From: Solimonas sp040391865
GTDB taxonomy: Bacteria > Pseudomonadota > Gammaproteobacteria > Nevskiales > Nevskiaceae
Reading direction: 5' to 3'
Length of the DNA: 64,000 bases
Assembly: GCA_040391865.1 (NCBI GenBank)
Contig: JBEBWZ010000001.1
Location: forward strand, 1-64,000
The notes below the pieces were generated by a model, which worked only from the letters and a program-made list of their open reading frames with translations, had not been told where the DNA came from and did no database searches. The position numbers and the translations under genes are program-made. This document shows, in pieces, positions 22,467-29,617 of this stretch. Each line of letters starts with the position of its first letter. The first letter of the stretch is position 1.

Positions 22467-23918
22467 CTACAGATACGGCGAGAACAGCCAGCAGATCGCA
22501 TCGCGCAGGCGCGCGGCGAGCCCGCGTTGCGCGAGGCTTTGCAGCGTAATCGGCTTTGATTCGGCGCTGGCGGCATCGAAGCGCGCATTGAGGTAGCGGG
22601 CGAATGCGCGGTCGTAGATCTCGACGTTCATCTCGAAGTTGAGCCGCAGGCTGCGCGCGTCGAAGTTGGCGGAGCCGATCTGTGCATAGGCGCCATCGAC
22701 GATGAACAGCTTGTCGTGGCGGAACGGCGGCGGTTGTTCGTAGACATGCACGCCGCGTTGCAGCAGTGGCTGCAGCGCGTGATACGACGCCCATTGCACG
22801 AACGGCAGGTTGTTGTGCGCCGGCAGGAACACTTCGACGCGCACGCCACGCAGCGCCGCGTTGACCAGCTCCGAGGCCAGTGCCGGCGGCGGCACGAAAT
22901 ACGGCGTCATGATCCGTACCTCGCGCTTGGCCGCCGAGACCGCGCCCTGCAGCAGATGCGACAGCGCGTCGACGTCTTCATGCGGACCATCGGTGATCAC
23001 GCGACAGACCGCATCGCCATTGGCCGCGACGGCGGCCAGCGGCGACCAGCGCTCGCCGCTGGCATGCAGCCAGTCCTCGACGAAACTTTCCGCCAGCTGG
23101 TTCAGCACCGCGCCGCGGATTTCGAAGTGGGTGTCGGCGACATGGCGGGCCGGGTCGCTCTCCACCAGATGACGATCGCCGATGTTGATGCCGCCGGTAT
23201 ACGCAACCTCGCCATCGACCCATAGCAGCTTGCGGTGATTGCGCAGGTTGATGTGCAGCGACGGCGGCAGCAGCCGCGGTGGATTGAAGCGCGCCACCGG
23301 CACCCCGCGTTTGCGCAGCAGCTTGCTGGCCACCGGCCAGTGGTAGCGCTCGCCGATGCCGTCGAGGAGCACACGCACCGCGACGCCGCGCTGCTGCGCC
23401 GCCGCCAGGGCATCGATGAACTGGCGGCCGGTGGCGTCGGCATCGAACAGATAGCTGGCGAGACACACGCAGTGCTGCGCGCGGGCGATGGCATCGAGCA
23501 TCCGCGGATAGGCCTGTTCGCCGTTGCGCAGCGGCAGCAGGGTATTGCCGCCCAGCAGTGCGCGCCCGGTTAGCGCATCGGCAATCCGCACGACTTCCTC
23601 CAGCGAGGGCGGAATCTGCGCCAGTGCGGTAGTGGCGGCCTGATGGCGGATGTCGTCGGGGTGTCGCGCCTCGGCGTAGGTCAGCTCGCCGCTGCGATGC
23701 CCCAGTTCCTGGGCGTAGCGGCGCAGGCGGTTGATGCCGAAAAAGAAGTACAGCATCGGCCCGGCGAACGGAAACAGCCAGCAGACCGCGATCCAGCCCC
23801 AGGCCGAGCGTGGATCATCCTTGCTCAGCAGTGCATGCCCGGCAGTGCAGATGGCGACCAGCGCCCACAGGCCGATCAGCAGGCCGACCAGATCCAGTTG
23901 TTGCAGATAGGCGGTCAT
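22467..23918 (-). CDS. Cardiolipin synthase (phospholipase D family)
   Basis: A 483-residue inner-membrane enzyme of the ClsA type that condenses phosphatidylglycerol molecules to cardiolipin. Two N-terminal membrane helices are visible (about residues 9-30 and 40-60, the second reading CWLFPFAGPMLYFFFGI). Both HKD catalytic motifs are intact: NHRKLLWVDG and RHDKLFIVDG followed by GSANFD. The ATG at 23918 overlaps the stop of the upstream EEP gene as ATGA, so translation is coupled. Length is close to E. coli ClsA (486 aa). Confidence 0.92.
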   Translation of the reverse strand: MTAYLQQLDLVGLLIGLWALVAICTAGHALLSKDDPRSAWGWIAVCWLFPFAGPMLYFFFGINRLRRYAQELGHRSGELTYAEARHPDDIRHQAATTALAQIPPSLEEVVRIADALTGRALLGGNTLLPLRNGEQAYPRMLDAIARAQHCVCLASYLFDADATGRQFIDALAAAQQRGVAVRVLLDGIGERYHWPVASKLLRKRGVPVARFNPPRLLPPSLHINLRNHRKLLWVDGEVAYTGGINIGDRHLVESDPARHVADTHFEIRGAVLNQLAESFVEDWLHASGERWSPLAAVAANGDAVCRVITDGPHEDVDALSHLLQGAVSAAKREVRIMTPYFVPPPALASELVNAALRGVRVEVFLPAHNNLPFVQWASYHALQPLLQRGVHVYEQPPPFRHDKLFIVDGAYAQIGSANFDARSLRLNFEMNVEIYDRAFARYLNARFDAASAESKPITLQSLAQRGLAARLRDAICWLFSPYL

Positions 23919-24712
23919 CGTGGGCGCAACTGCACTTCGGTCGCCACCGCGAGGTGGTCGGACAGGCGGTCCGGCAGGACCAGACAGGTCTGGGTGATGA
24001 CGCCCGGCCCCGCCAGGACCTGATCGATGCTGCGGCGGGGGCGCCAACTGGGATAGGTGGGGCTGTCATGGATGATGCGGAAGCCCAGCTTCTGCAGCCC
24101 CGGATGCTGCGCCAGCTCCTCGGGTTCGCAGTTGAGGTCGCCGAGCAGCAGGGTGTCGTGCTGTTCGCGTGCCAGACGCGCCAGGTATTCGATCTGGCGG
24201 CTGCGCGTGCCGCGGCCCAGCGCCAGATGCGCAATCACCAGTTGCAGCGGGTGATGGGCGGGCGTCTGCAGCGTGACTTCCAGTGCGCCGCGACCGGGCA
24301 CCTGGCCGGGCAGGGCGTGATGCTGCACATCGCTCAGCGGTACCCGCGAAAGCACACCCAGCGCATGCTGCGCGAACGGGCCCAGATTGCGGTTCACGCC
24401 GAGGCGCCAGTGATCGAAACCGGCGCGCCTGGCCAGATATTCGATCTGGTTGACGCTGGCGGTGCGCAGACTGCCGGCATCCGCTTCCTGCAGCGCCACC
24501 ACGTCGTAGTCGCGCGCCAGTTCGGCGATGCGGTCGAGGTTGCGGCGCACGCTTTTCGACGGCAGCAGGTGTCGCCAGGCGCCGGTCAGGTAGTGGCCGT
24601 AGTGCGCGGTGGGCATGCCCACCTGCATGTTGAAAGTGAGCAGCCGCAGCCGCTGCACCTTGGCGGGATCGGCGAGGGACGGCTGCGCGGCGGAAATGGT
24701 TCTTGCGGTCAT
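23915..24712 (-). CDS. Endonuclease/exonuclease/phosphatase (EEP) family protein
   Basis: A 265-residue metal-dependent phosphoesterase of the DNase I-like fold. Motifs in order are LLTFNMQVG, VVALQEAD (catalytic Glu), LLLGDLNCEPEE (Asp-x-Asn) and SDHLAV (C-terminal Asp-His). In other bacteria such genes also sit directly before cardiolipin synthase (YbhP-ClsB type pairs), which suggests a membrane-lipid or phosphodiester role rather than DNA repair. The ATG at 24712 follows a perfect hairpin that contains its ribosome site. Its stop overlaps the next start. Confidence 0.85.
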   Translation of the reverse strand: MTARTISAAQPSLADPAKVQRLRLLTFNMQVGMPTAHYGHYLTGAWRHLLPSKSVRRNLDRIAELARDYDVVALQEADAGSLRTASVNQIEYLARRAGFDHWRLGVNRNLGPFAQHALGVLSRVPLSDVQHHALPGQVPGRGALEVTLQTPAHHPLQLVIAHLALGRGTRSRQIEYLARLAREQHDTLLLGDLNCEPEELAQHPGLQKLGFRIIHDSPTYPSWRPRRSIDQVLAGPGVITQTCLVLPDRLSDHLAVATEVQLRPR

Positions 24713-24741
24713 GGTCTCCCCCGCATTATGCGGGGGAGACC
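24713..24741 (-). promoter_or_regulatory. Perfect hairpin burying the ribosome site of the EEP gene
   Basis: A 13-bp perfect inverted repeat (GGTCTCCCCCGCA, loop TTA, TGCGGGGGAGACC) ends on the base immediately before the EEP start codon. On the mRNA the purine-rich GGGGGAGA, the only ribosome site available, is inside the downstream arm. It also lies 24 bases after the preceding gene's stop, so it may act as a terminator or processing barrier for the metal operon. Confidence 0.6.
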
Positions 24742-24765
24742 GCACCAAGGGTGGTCAGCGGCGAG

Positions 24766-25173
24766 TCAGCTTGCCGCACCGTCGAGCAGCGGCAGGATGA
24801 ACGCGAATGACAGGCCCAGCAGGTAGAACAGCAGCGCCAGGCCATAGACCCAGGCGCCGACCCGGCGGACGCGTGCGCACTGCGCCGCGAGCCGCGGTTC
24901 GACCGGACAGGGCAGCCGTCGCGCCTGCCACTGCAGGGCGCCGGCAACGAGCAGCAGCACAGCGGCCAGCGCGAAGACCCAGACCTTGTGCAGCGACAAC
25001 CAGATCAACTGAGGGATGGCGCTGACCAGGCCGGCCAGCGCTGCGCCCGCGCCCAGCGTCACCATCAGTGCCGGCAGCGCGCAGCAGAGCAGGGTCGAGC
25101 TGCTGGCAAGCAGCGACAGCCACGCGCCCCAGGCACTGCTGCGCAGGCCCGGGTCGAGCTGCGGCGCATTCAT
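24766..25173 (-). CDS. MerT-like membrane protein of the metal operon
   Basis: A 135-residue inner-membrane protein with three predicted helices (about residues 17-45, 55-82 and 107-130). The first helix carries vicinal cysteines followed by a proline (LLCCALP, Cys30-Cys31-Pro34), the arrangement used by MerT to accept Hg(II) from MerP. A further Cys pair (RLPCPVEP and AAQCARV) lies in the loop between helices 2 and 3. Overall sequence is not close to classical MerT, so the metal is open. The ATG overlaps the stop of the HMA gene as ATGA, linking it to a periplasmic metal-binding partner. Confidence 0.65.
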   Translation of the reverse strand: MNAPQLDPGLRSSAWGAWLSLLASSSTLLCCALPALMVTLGAGAALAGLVSAIPQLIWLSLHKVWVFALAAVLLLVAGALQWQARRLPCPVEPRLAAQCARVRRVGAWVYGLALLFYLLGLSFAFILPLLDGAAS

Positions 25174-25520
25174 GGTCCGGCCTTGGTGCGTGCGCGTACC
25201 GCATCCAGCGACTCGTCGTGTCGCCGGATGCCGCGCACGCTGTAGCCGGCTTCGGTCAGCGCTGCGCGCAATACCGCGTCATCGATGTCCTGGCCGGGTT
25301 TGAACTGCACCGCGACCAGGCCATTTTCGAGGCTGACGAAAACCTCGGCGGTGGCATCCATGCGCTTGAGGCGCTTGCTGATGCCCTGTGCGCAGAACGC
25401 GCATACCAGGCCATCGACCTGCATCTCGGCGGTGCGCGGAGTGTTCTGCGCGTGTGCAGAAAAGCCCAGCGTTGCTGCAACCAGGATTGCGGCGGCAATC
25501 CCGATTCTGTGGATCAACAT
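25170..25520 (-). CDS. Periplasmic heavy-metal-associated (HMA) domain protein
   Basis: A 116-residue exported metallochaperone-like protein. A signal peptide (about residues 1-24, ending FSAHA) precedes one HMA domain, with the metal motif GLVCAFC (Cys40 and Cys43) in place of the usual GMTCxxC, and the final strand GYSVRGIRR. It resembles MerP or CopZ in plan. The tail after the domain is short and charged. The ATG at 25520 uses an AGGAG site that overlaps the stop of the upstream outer-membrane-like gene, and its own stop overlaps the MerT-like gene. Confidence 0.8.
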   Translation of the reverse strand: MLIHRIGIAAAILVAATLGFSAHAQNTPRTAEMQVDGLVCAFCAQGISKRLKRMDATAEVFVSLENGLVAVQFKPGQDIDDAVLRAALTEAGYSVRGIRRHDESLDAVRARTKAGP

Positions 25521-25531
25521 GAGAGCGACTC

Positions 25532-26194
25532 CTAGTAATTGAACATGAACATGGCTTGCGGCTCGCCGTCCTGGGTAATGCCGGCCTCGACCCAGATGGC
25601 GCCCCAGCGGCTGTTGCGGAACAGGCGCAGCAGCGCCGCGCCTTCGGTCCCGTCGTAAAGCCCGCCGGTGTAATGGCGGCCCTGGATCACGAACCAGGTT
25701 GCGAGCCGGTCCCAGTCGTGGACGTAGGGCGCCCAGCCGAACTGCACGGTGTCGATGCGGTGCGAGAAGGTTTCCTGCGCGTACTGCCAGTCGCTGCGCG
25801 CCGAGGAGTAGAACCGCAGCGTCTCGTAGTCGATCTGGCCGCCGGCGTTCCAGGCGGTTTCGTTGCCGGCGAAATCGCTGCCGCGCGCCGAGCCGACGCC
25901 GCCCCAGGCGAAAACGTTGGCCTGTGCGCGTGGCAGGTTCCAGCGCTTGGCCAGCAGGTTGGCACGCAGATAGGTGATCTCGTGCGTGTAGCGCCGGTCT
26001 TCGGCGTCCAGGCGCAAGTGTCCGACGCCGGCCGACCACCAGTAGCCCGGCGCGTAGAACGCCTGGTATTCCTGCATGGTGCCGGCACCGTATTCGCCCA
26101 TGACGGTAGTGCCGCCCTGGTAGGCGATGGGTTTTGCATGGCCCAGCAGCGGCGATAGCGCCAGCGCAAGGCCGATGAAACGGGATAGGGACAT
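25532..26194 (-). CDS. Exported beta-strand-rich (outer-membrane-like) protein of the metal operon
   Basis: A 220-residue protein with a signal peptide (ending LLGHA, about residue 20) and no recognised family. The mature part is rich in Tyr and Trp with alternating polar and hydrophobic residues, and it ends in FMFNY, an aromatic C-terminal strand like the insertion signal of outer-membrane barrels. An 8-10-strand barrel is the most likely fold. A GGAGGA ribosome site precedes the ATG at 26194. Its place between a CopL-like and an HMA gene suggests a metal-related role at the outer membrane. Confidence 0.65.
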   Translation of the reverse strand: MSLSRFIGLALALSPLLGHAKPIAYQGGTTVMGEYGAGTMQEYQAFYAPGYWWSAGVGHLRLDAEDRRYTHEITYLRANLLAKRWNLPRAQANVFAWGGVGSARGSDFAGNETAWNAGGQIDYETLRFYSSARSDWQYAQETFSHRIDTVQFGWAPYVHDWDRLATWFVIQGRHYTGGLYDGTEGAALLRLFRNSRWGAIWVEAGITQDGEPQAMFMFNY

Positions 26195-26251
26195 GACGTC
26201 CTCCGGAGGAGAGCCAATGACGCCGCGTCCGGTAAACCGGAACGCGGACCT

Positions 26252-26617
26252 TCAGCTGACGGCGGAGGCGGGAGGTCTCAGCGGCGGATGCGGATGCGCC
26301 GGTAGCGGCGCCGGCGGGCTGGCAGTGGTTGCAGGACGCAGCGGCGGCAGTGCCATGGAGGTGATGCCACGCGGCAGCGGCGCACTGCCGCCGAAGCAGG
26401 CGGCGGTGCAGCGGCAGGCCTGATCCTCATCGCAGCAGGGCATGGCGGCGGCGCGCTCGGCGTCGTCGTGACAGGGCATCGCGGCGTGCTCGCCTGGTTC
26501 GGCCTTCATCACGGTCATGGTTTGTGGCGCCACTGTAGGCGCTGCGGCCAGCGCGCTGCCCAGTCCCTGCAGCAGCAGGGGCAGGATCAGCAACGCGACA
26601 CTCAGGGAGCGGGACAT
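26252..26617 (-). CDS. CopL-like exported Cys/His-rich protein
   Basis: A 121-residue exported protein. The signal peptide (about residues 1-25) is followed by a metal-binding stretch containing six Cys (49, 61, 62, 68, 70, 74) and His44 and His50, in the order MPCH, MPCC, ACRC, AAC. It ends in a Pro-rich, His-containing tail. This plan matches the CopL family found at the head of copper-resistance operons in xanthomonads, where it is needed for copper-induced expression. Here no copAB genes follow; instead three other exported or membrane genes do, all on the same strand. Confidence 0.65.
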   Translation of the reverse strand: MSRSLSVALLILPLLLQGLGSALAAAPTVAPQTMTVMKAEPGEHAAMPCHDDAERAAAMPCCDEDQACRCTAACFGGSAPLPRGITSMALPPLRPATTASPPAPLPAHPHPPLRPPASAVS

Positions 26618-26644
26618 GACGCCGGTGTAGACCGGGGCCGTCTG

Positions 26645-26678
26645 CGGCGAGTTCCCCCTTCACAGGAGGAACTCGCCG
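26645..26678 (-). terminator. Hairpin after the acylase gene
   Basis: An 11-bp perfect stem (CGGCGAGTTCC/GGAACTCGCCG) with a 12-base loop lies between the acylase stop and the CopL-like gene. There is no T-run, so it may be a weak terminator or part of the leader of the metal operon, where it would start about 28 bases before the CopL-like ATG. Confidence 0.5.
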
Positions 26679-26684
26679 TCCGGT

Positions 26685-29120
26685 TTATTCGGTCAGCCGG
26701 TAACGGTCGAAGATCTCGGCCTCGATCTCGGCATCGCGGAACGGCAACTTGTGCCACTGCTTGGCCGCGTACGCTTTGGTGTAGTCGCTGAAATGCGGGT
26801 TGGCCGGATCGGTGGACTGCGAGTAGGTGATGAAGCCTTCGGCCTGCACCCCTTCATCGTTCCAGGTGACGGTCTGGATGTAGCTGTTGCCGTAGGCGAC
26901 GTCGTAGCCGGTCGGCGTCAGTGCGTCCGAAGAGGCGATAGTGAACGCGCCTTCGAAGAAGTCACCGCCGAAGATCGGGATATCGCGCAGGATGCAGCAG
27001 GGATGCTGGATCTCGCCCAATGTCGCGTCGAAGGCATAGCCGCTGGCCTTGACCGCGGCGACGCCGTCGCGGAAGGCGTTCTTCACCTTCAGCGCCGAGG
27101 TGTTGAGATCGCGCGGCGTATTGACCGGATCGGCGGCCGAGTACGGCACCCGCCAGAAGTTGCCGCCGCGGTCGGCGCCCCCGGTCAATGCGCGCATGAA
27201 CTCGCGCCAGACATGCGCGCCGACGGCATCGGCATTGCCGGTGCCGTCCCATCGCGCCAGTGCGGCACAGGCCGCGGCCTCGTTGCCGCTGGTCCCCGGA
27301 CAGATTTCGGACAGCACGTTGGCCAGACCGTATTCGGCGGTCTTGATCCGCGACGACAGCGTGACCTGCTGCAGCAGCGGGATGGTGAACTTGGGAGCGC
27401 CGAGGCCGTCGGAGCCGTCGAGCCGGTGCTGCATCTGCGTGATCGCCTGCTGTGTGCGATAGGAGCGGGCCGAGCCTTCGTCGCCGATGATTCCTGCGTA
27501 GCCGGTCAGCGGTGCAGCCGGGTTGGTCAGCCAGTGGCTGTCGTTGTTGTTGGCCACCCAGTCGTCGCGCTGCAGCTTCGGCAGGTTGCTGCGACCGAAG
27601 ACGCCCGGTACCGGCGCATCGACATCGCTGTCCCACTCGCAGGCGGGGCGCGAGCCGTTGAGCACCGGCAGACCCGGCATCAGCAGGTTCACCACCTGGT
27701 GTATGGGCAGCGCCTGACAGGTCTGCACCTTGGTGTCGGGGACGTTCGGTACCACGGTGACATCGCCGTAGTAGGCCTTGCCGCCGGGGCCGCTGGCCAC
27801 GGTATTGACCCAGGGCACGCCGAGGATATCGCCGTGCATCTGGATGAACTGCTCCAGCGAGGTGGCGGTGTTCCAGCTCGCGAACTGGTTGATCAGACGG
27901 TCATTCTCGGCGTTGGCGTCGCGCATCGTGTAGGCCTTGACCGGGCTCCATCCGAGGATCGGAAGACCGGCGGCCTTGATCACCAGCATCGGCCCGTAGT
28001 GCGAGCGATACAGGGTGCGGCTTTCCTGCGTCATCGAGCCATCGGCTTCCTTGACGTCGATGGTGATCGGAATCTGTTCGATGTCACGGAAGCCGAGACC
28101 GTAGCGGTACTGCATCGGGTTCAGCGGATTCAGCGTCAGTTCGTACAGCGTGAAGCGGTACGCGGTGGAGACCGTATGGCTCCAGGCGACATGATCGTTG
28201 AAGCCGATCAGGATCGCGGGAATGCCGTACAGCGAAGCGCCCATCATCTCCAGCCGACCGGCGAGATCGAGGTGCGAAAGGTAGAGACGCTCGGTGCCGG
28301 TCCACGGAAAGTGCGGATTGCCGAACACCATGCTCGAGCCATCCTGCGTTGCATCCTTGCCCAGCGCATACATGTTGCTGCCGAAGCGCTTGCCGCGCAT
28401 TTCGGTGAAGTAGCGCAGCGCGCCCGGGTCCTGCTGCAGCGCGGCGGTTTTCTGCTCGGCGCTGGGTTCCTGTTCCGGCGACAGATCCAGCATCGGCGCG
28501 GCCGTGGCGATTTCATTCAGCAGTGCCGAGGACGATGCGATCAGCGCCAGGCGCAGATAGCGGCGGTACATGTCGTCCGTGTTGATCTCGTACAGCCAGC
28601 TGGCATCGCGGCAGGCGGCATGTCGCCCCGGATGCTGGCCGGCCTTCAGCTCACGCATGTAGCGGTTGTAACCGTCCACATACCCTTCCGTGACCCGCTT
28701 GAACTCCGGCATGGTGTTGTCGCGGGTCGGCGCCACACGCGCTTCGCTGGCGGCCATGCGCCAGAAGAAGTCGCTGTTGACGTTGCTCGCGGTGACGCCG
28801 TTGGGCACGATCGTGTAACTGCCGTCGCGGCCGAAATGCTTGGCGCGCTCGCCGCGGATGGTGACCAGGTCCTCCTGCATGACGCACAGGTTGTCCTCGG
28901 CAAACGCGTAACCGAGGCCGTAGCCGAGGCTGCCGTAATCGTCGGCCTTGATATGAGGAATGCCGAACTTGGTGCGGGTTACCAGCGCATCGTATTTGCC
29001 GCTGTTCCCGCCGGGTGAGTCCCCACCATCGGGAGTGACGCCGGGTGTCGTCGAACTGCCGCAAGCCGCCGTCAGGCCGGCCACCACGATCGCGGCCACC
29101 GCCGCCCATGATCCACGCAT
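26685..29120 (-). CDS. Penicillin acylase family N-terminal-nucleophile hydrolase, lipoprotein
   Basis: An 811-residue precursor of the Ntn amidohydrolase family (penicillin G acylase, aculeacin A acylase, acyl-homoserine-lactone acylases PvdQ/QuiP). A lipobox (TAAC, Cys20) marks lipid anchoring, unlike the free periplasmic enzymes. The autoprocessing site is at Gly247-Ser248 (RFGSNMYALG), which frees Ser248 as nucleophile of the beta chain; other family positions are NPHFPW and the oxyanion or catalytic Asn in NNNDSHWLTNP. The alpha chain would be about 225 residues. ATG at 29120 has a GGGGGAAG site. Substrate may be AHL signals, cyclic lipopeptides or other N-acyl compounds. Confidence 0.88.
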   Translation of the reverse strand: MRGSWAAVAAIVVAGLTAACGSSTTPGVTPDGGDSPGGNSGKYDALVTRTKFGIPHIKADDYGSLGYGLGYAFAEDNLCVMQEDLVTIRGERAKHFGRDGSYTIVPNGVTASNVNSDFFWRMAASEARVAPTRDNTMPEFKRVTEGYVDGYNRYMRELKAGQHPGRHAACRDASWLYEINTDDMYRRYLRLALIASSSALLNEIATAAPMLDLSPEQEPSAEQKTAALQQDPGALRYFTEMRGKRFGSNMYALGKDATQDGSSMVFGNPHFPWTGTERLYLSHLDLAGRLEMMGASLYGIPAILIGFNDHVAWSHTVSTAYRFTLYELTLNPLNPMQYRYGLGFRDIEQIPITIDVKEADGSMTQESRTLYRSHYGPMLVIKAAGLPILGWSPVKAYTMRDANAENDRLINQFASWNTATSLEQFIQMHGDILGVPWVNTVASGPGGKAYYGDVTVVPNVPDTKVQTCQALPIHQVVNLLMPGLPVLNGSRPACEWDSDVDAPVPGVFGRSNLPKLQRDDWVANNNDSHWLTNPAAPLTGYAGIIGDEGSARSYRTQQAITQMQHRLDGSDGLGAPKFTIPLLQQVTLSSRIKTAEYGLANVLSEICPGTSGNEAAACAALARWDGTGNADAVGAHVWREFMRALTGGADRGGNFWRVPYSAADPVNTPRDLNTSALKVKNAFRDGVAAVKASGYAFDATLGEIQHPCCILRDIPIFGGDFFEGAFTIASSDALTPTGYDVAYGNSYIQTVTWNDEGVQAEGFITYSQSTDPANPHFSDYTKAYAAKQWHKLPFRDAEIEAEIFDRYRLTE

Positions 29121-29520
29121 GTCACTTCCCCCGATGGTTTTACGTCTTATGACCGGAACTATACGGCCTGTATCGATGGTGACGCGATCCGTGCAAAGCC
29201 AGCTTGGTACGCTTCTGGGCCAGGGGTGGTTTTTATGCAAATTGCGGGGAAACAGTGACGTTTATATGCGCCTGGTGGCCTTGGGCCTGATGTTGCACAC
29301 CTTGGCGAGCTGCCTTTTTGGGGTGGATTTACTACTCGGAATGGGGCGTTCAAATGCTACCGTTGTGACTCTGGAGTTACTTCCAAGCAAACAGGGGTTG
29401 GGGGAGATATGGGGATGCGCCGGGGGGCGTAAGCGTAAATGGTGGCAGCCGGTCGATCCGCTATCGGATCCCGAGAGCAGTCACGAGCCCAAATCGTCGG
29501 CGCAAGCCGGCCATTCGCAC
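29121..29520 (+). ncRNA. Possible small RNA or untranslated transcript before a strong terminator
   Basis: No protein-coding gene is convincing in the gap between the acylase start (29120) and the aldehyde dehydrogenase stop (29618). Yet a strong + strand terminator with eight T ends the region, and no + strand gene lies upstream to use it. The 150 bases before it contain several potential stems, for example GGTCGATCCGC/GCGGATC-like segments near 29451-29470. An independent small RNA is therefore possible. No known RNA family is recognised and no promoter is certain. Confidence 0.3.
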
Positions 29521-29548
29521 AGCCCGCCTTCGTTGGCGGGTTTTTTTT
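29521..29548 (+). terminator. Rho-independent terminator (+ strand)
   Basis: Stem CCCGCC (29523-29528) and GGCGGG (29535-29540) with loop TTCGTT, followed by eight T. A textbook terminator without an upstream gene on its strand. Confidence 0.85.
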
Positions 29549-29569
29549 GCGCGCTGCTTCTGCTGCGCC

Positions 29570-29603
29570 ATCGAAAAAGGCCGGGAATCCCCGGCCTTTT
29601 CGT
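29570..29603 (-). terminator. Terminator of the aldehyde dehydrogenase gene
   Basis: An inverted repeat AAAGGCCGGG/CCCGGCCTTT with a short loop lies 15 bases past the dehydrogenase stop and runs into a T-run on the - strand. It could work in both directions. Confidence 0.85.
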
Positions 29604-29617
29604 TTGCAGCAATGCGG

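Noticed and set aside
24766..25520. Standard merTP mercury-resistance genes
   Set aside because: Similarity is only in the plan (CC-x-x-P helix and HMA partner). There is no merR or merA, and the HMA motif is GLVCAFC, so mercury is not claimed.
26751..29018. 755-codon open frame on the + strand opposite the acylase gene
   Set aside because: The acylase has a lipobox, catalytic motifs and a ribosome site. The opposite frame has only low-complexity Val/Gly/Arg sequence and no family.
29121..29520. tRNA, SRP RNA, 6S RNA or c-di-GMP riboswitch in the gap
   Set aside because: No TTCGA-type T-loop with matching stems, no conserved SRP tetraloop region and no GEMM core are visible.
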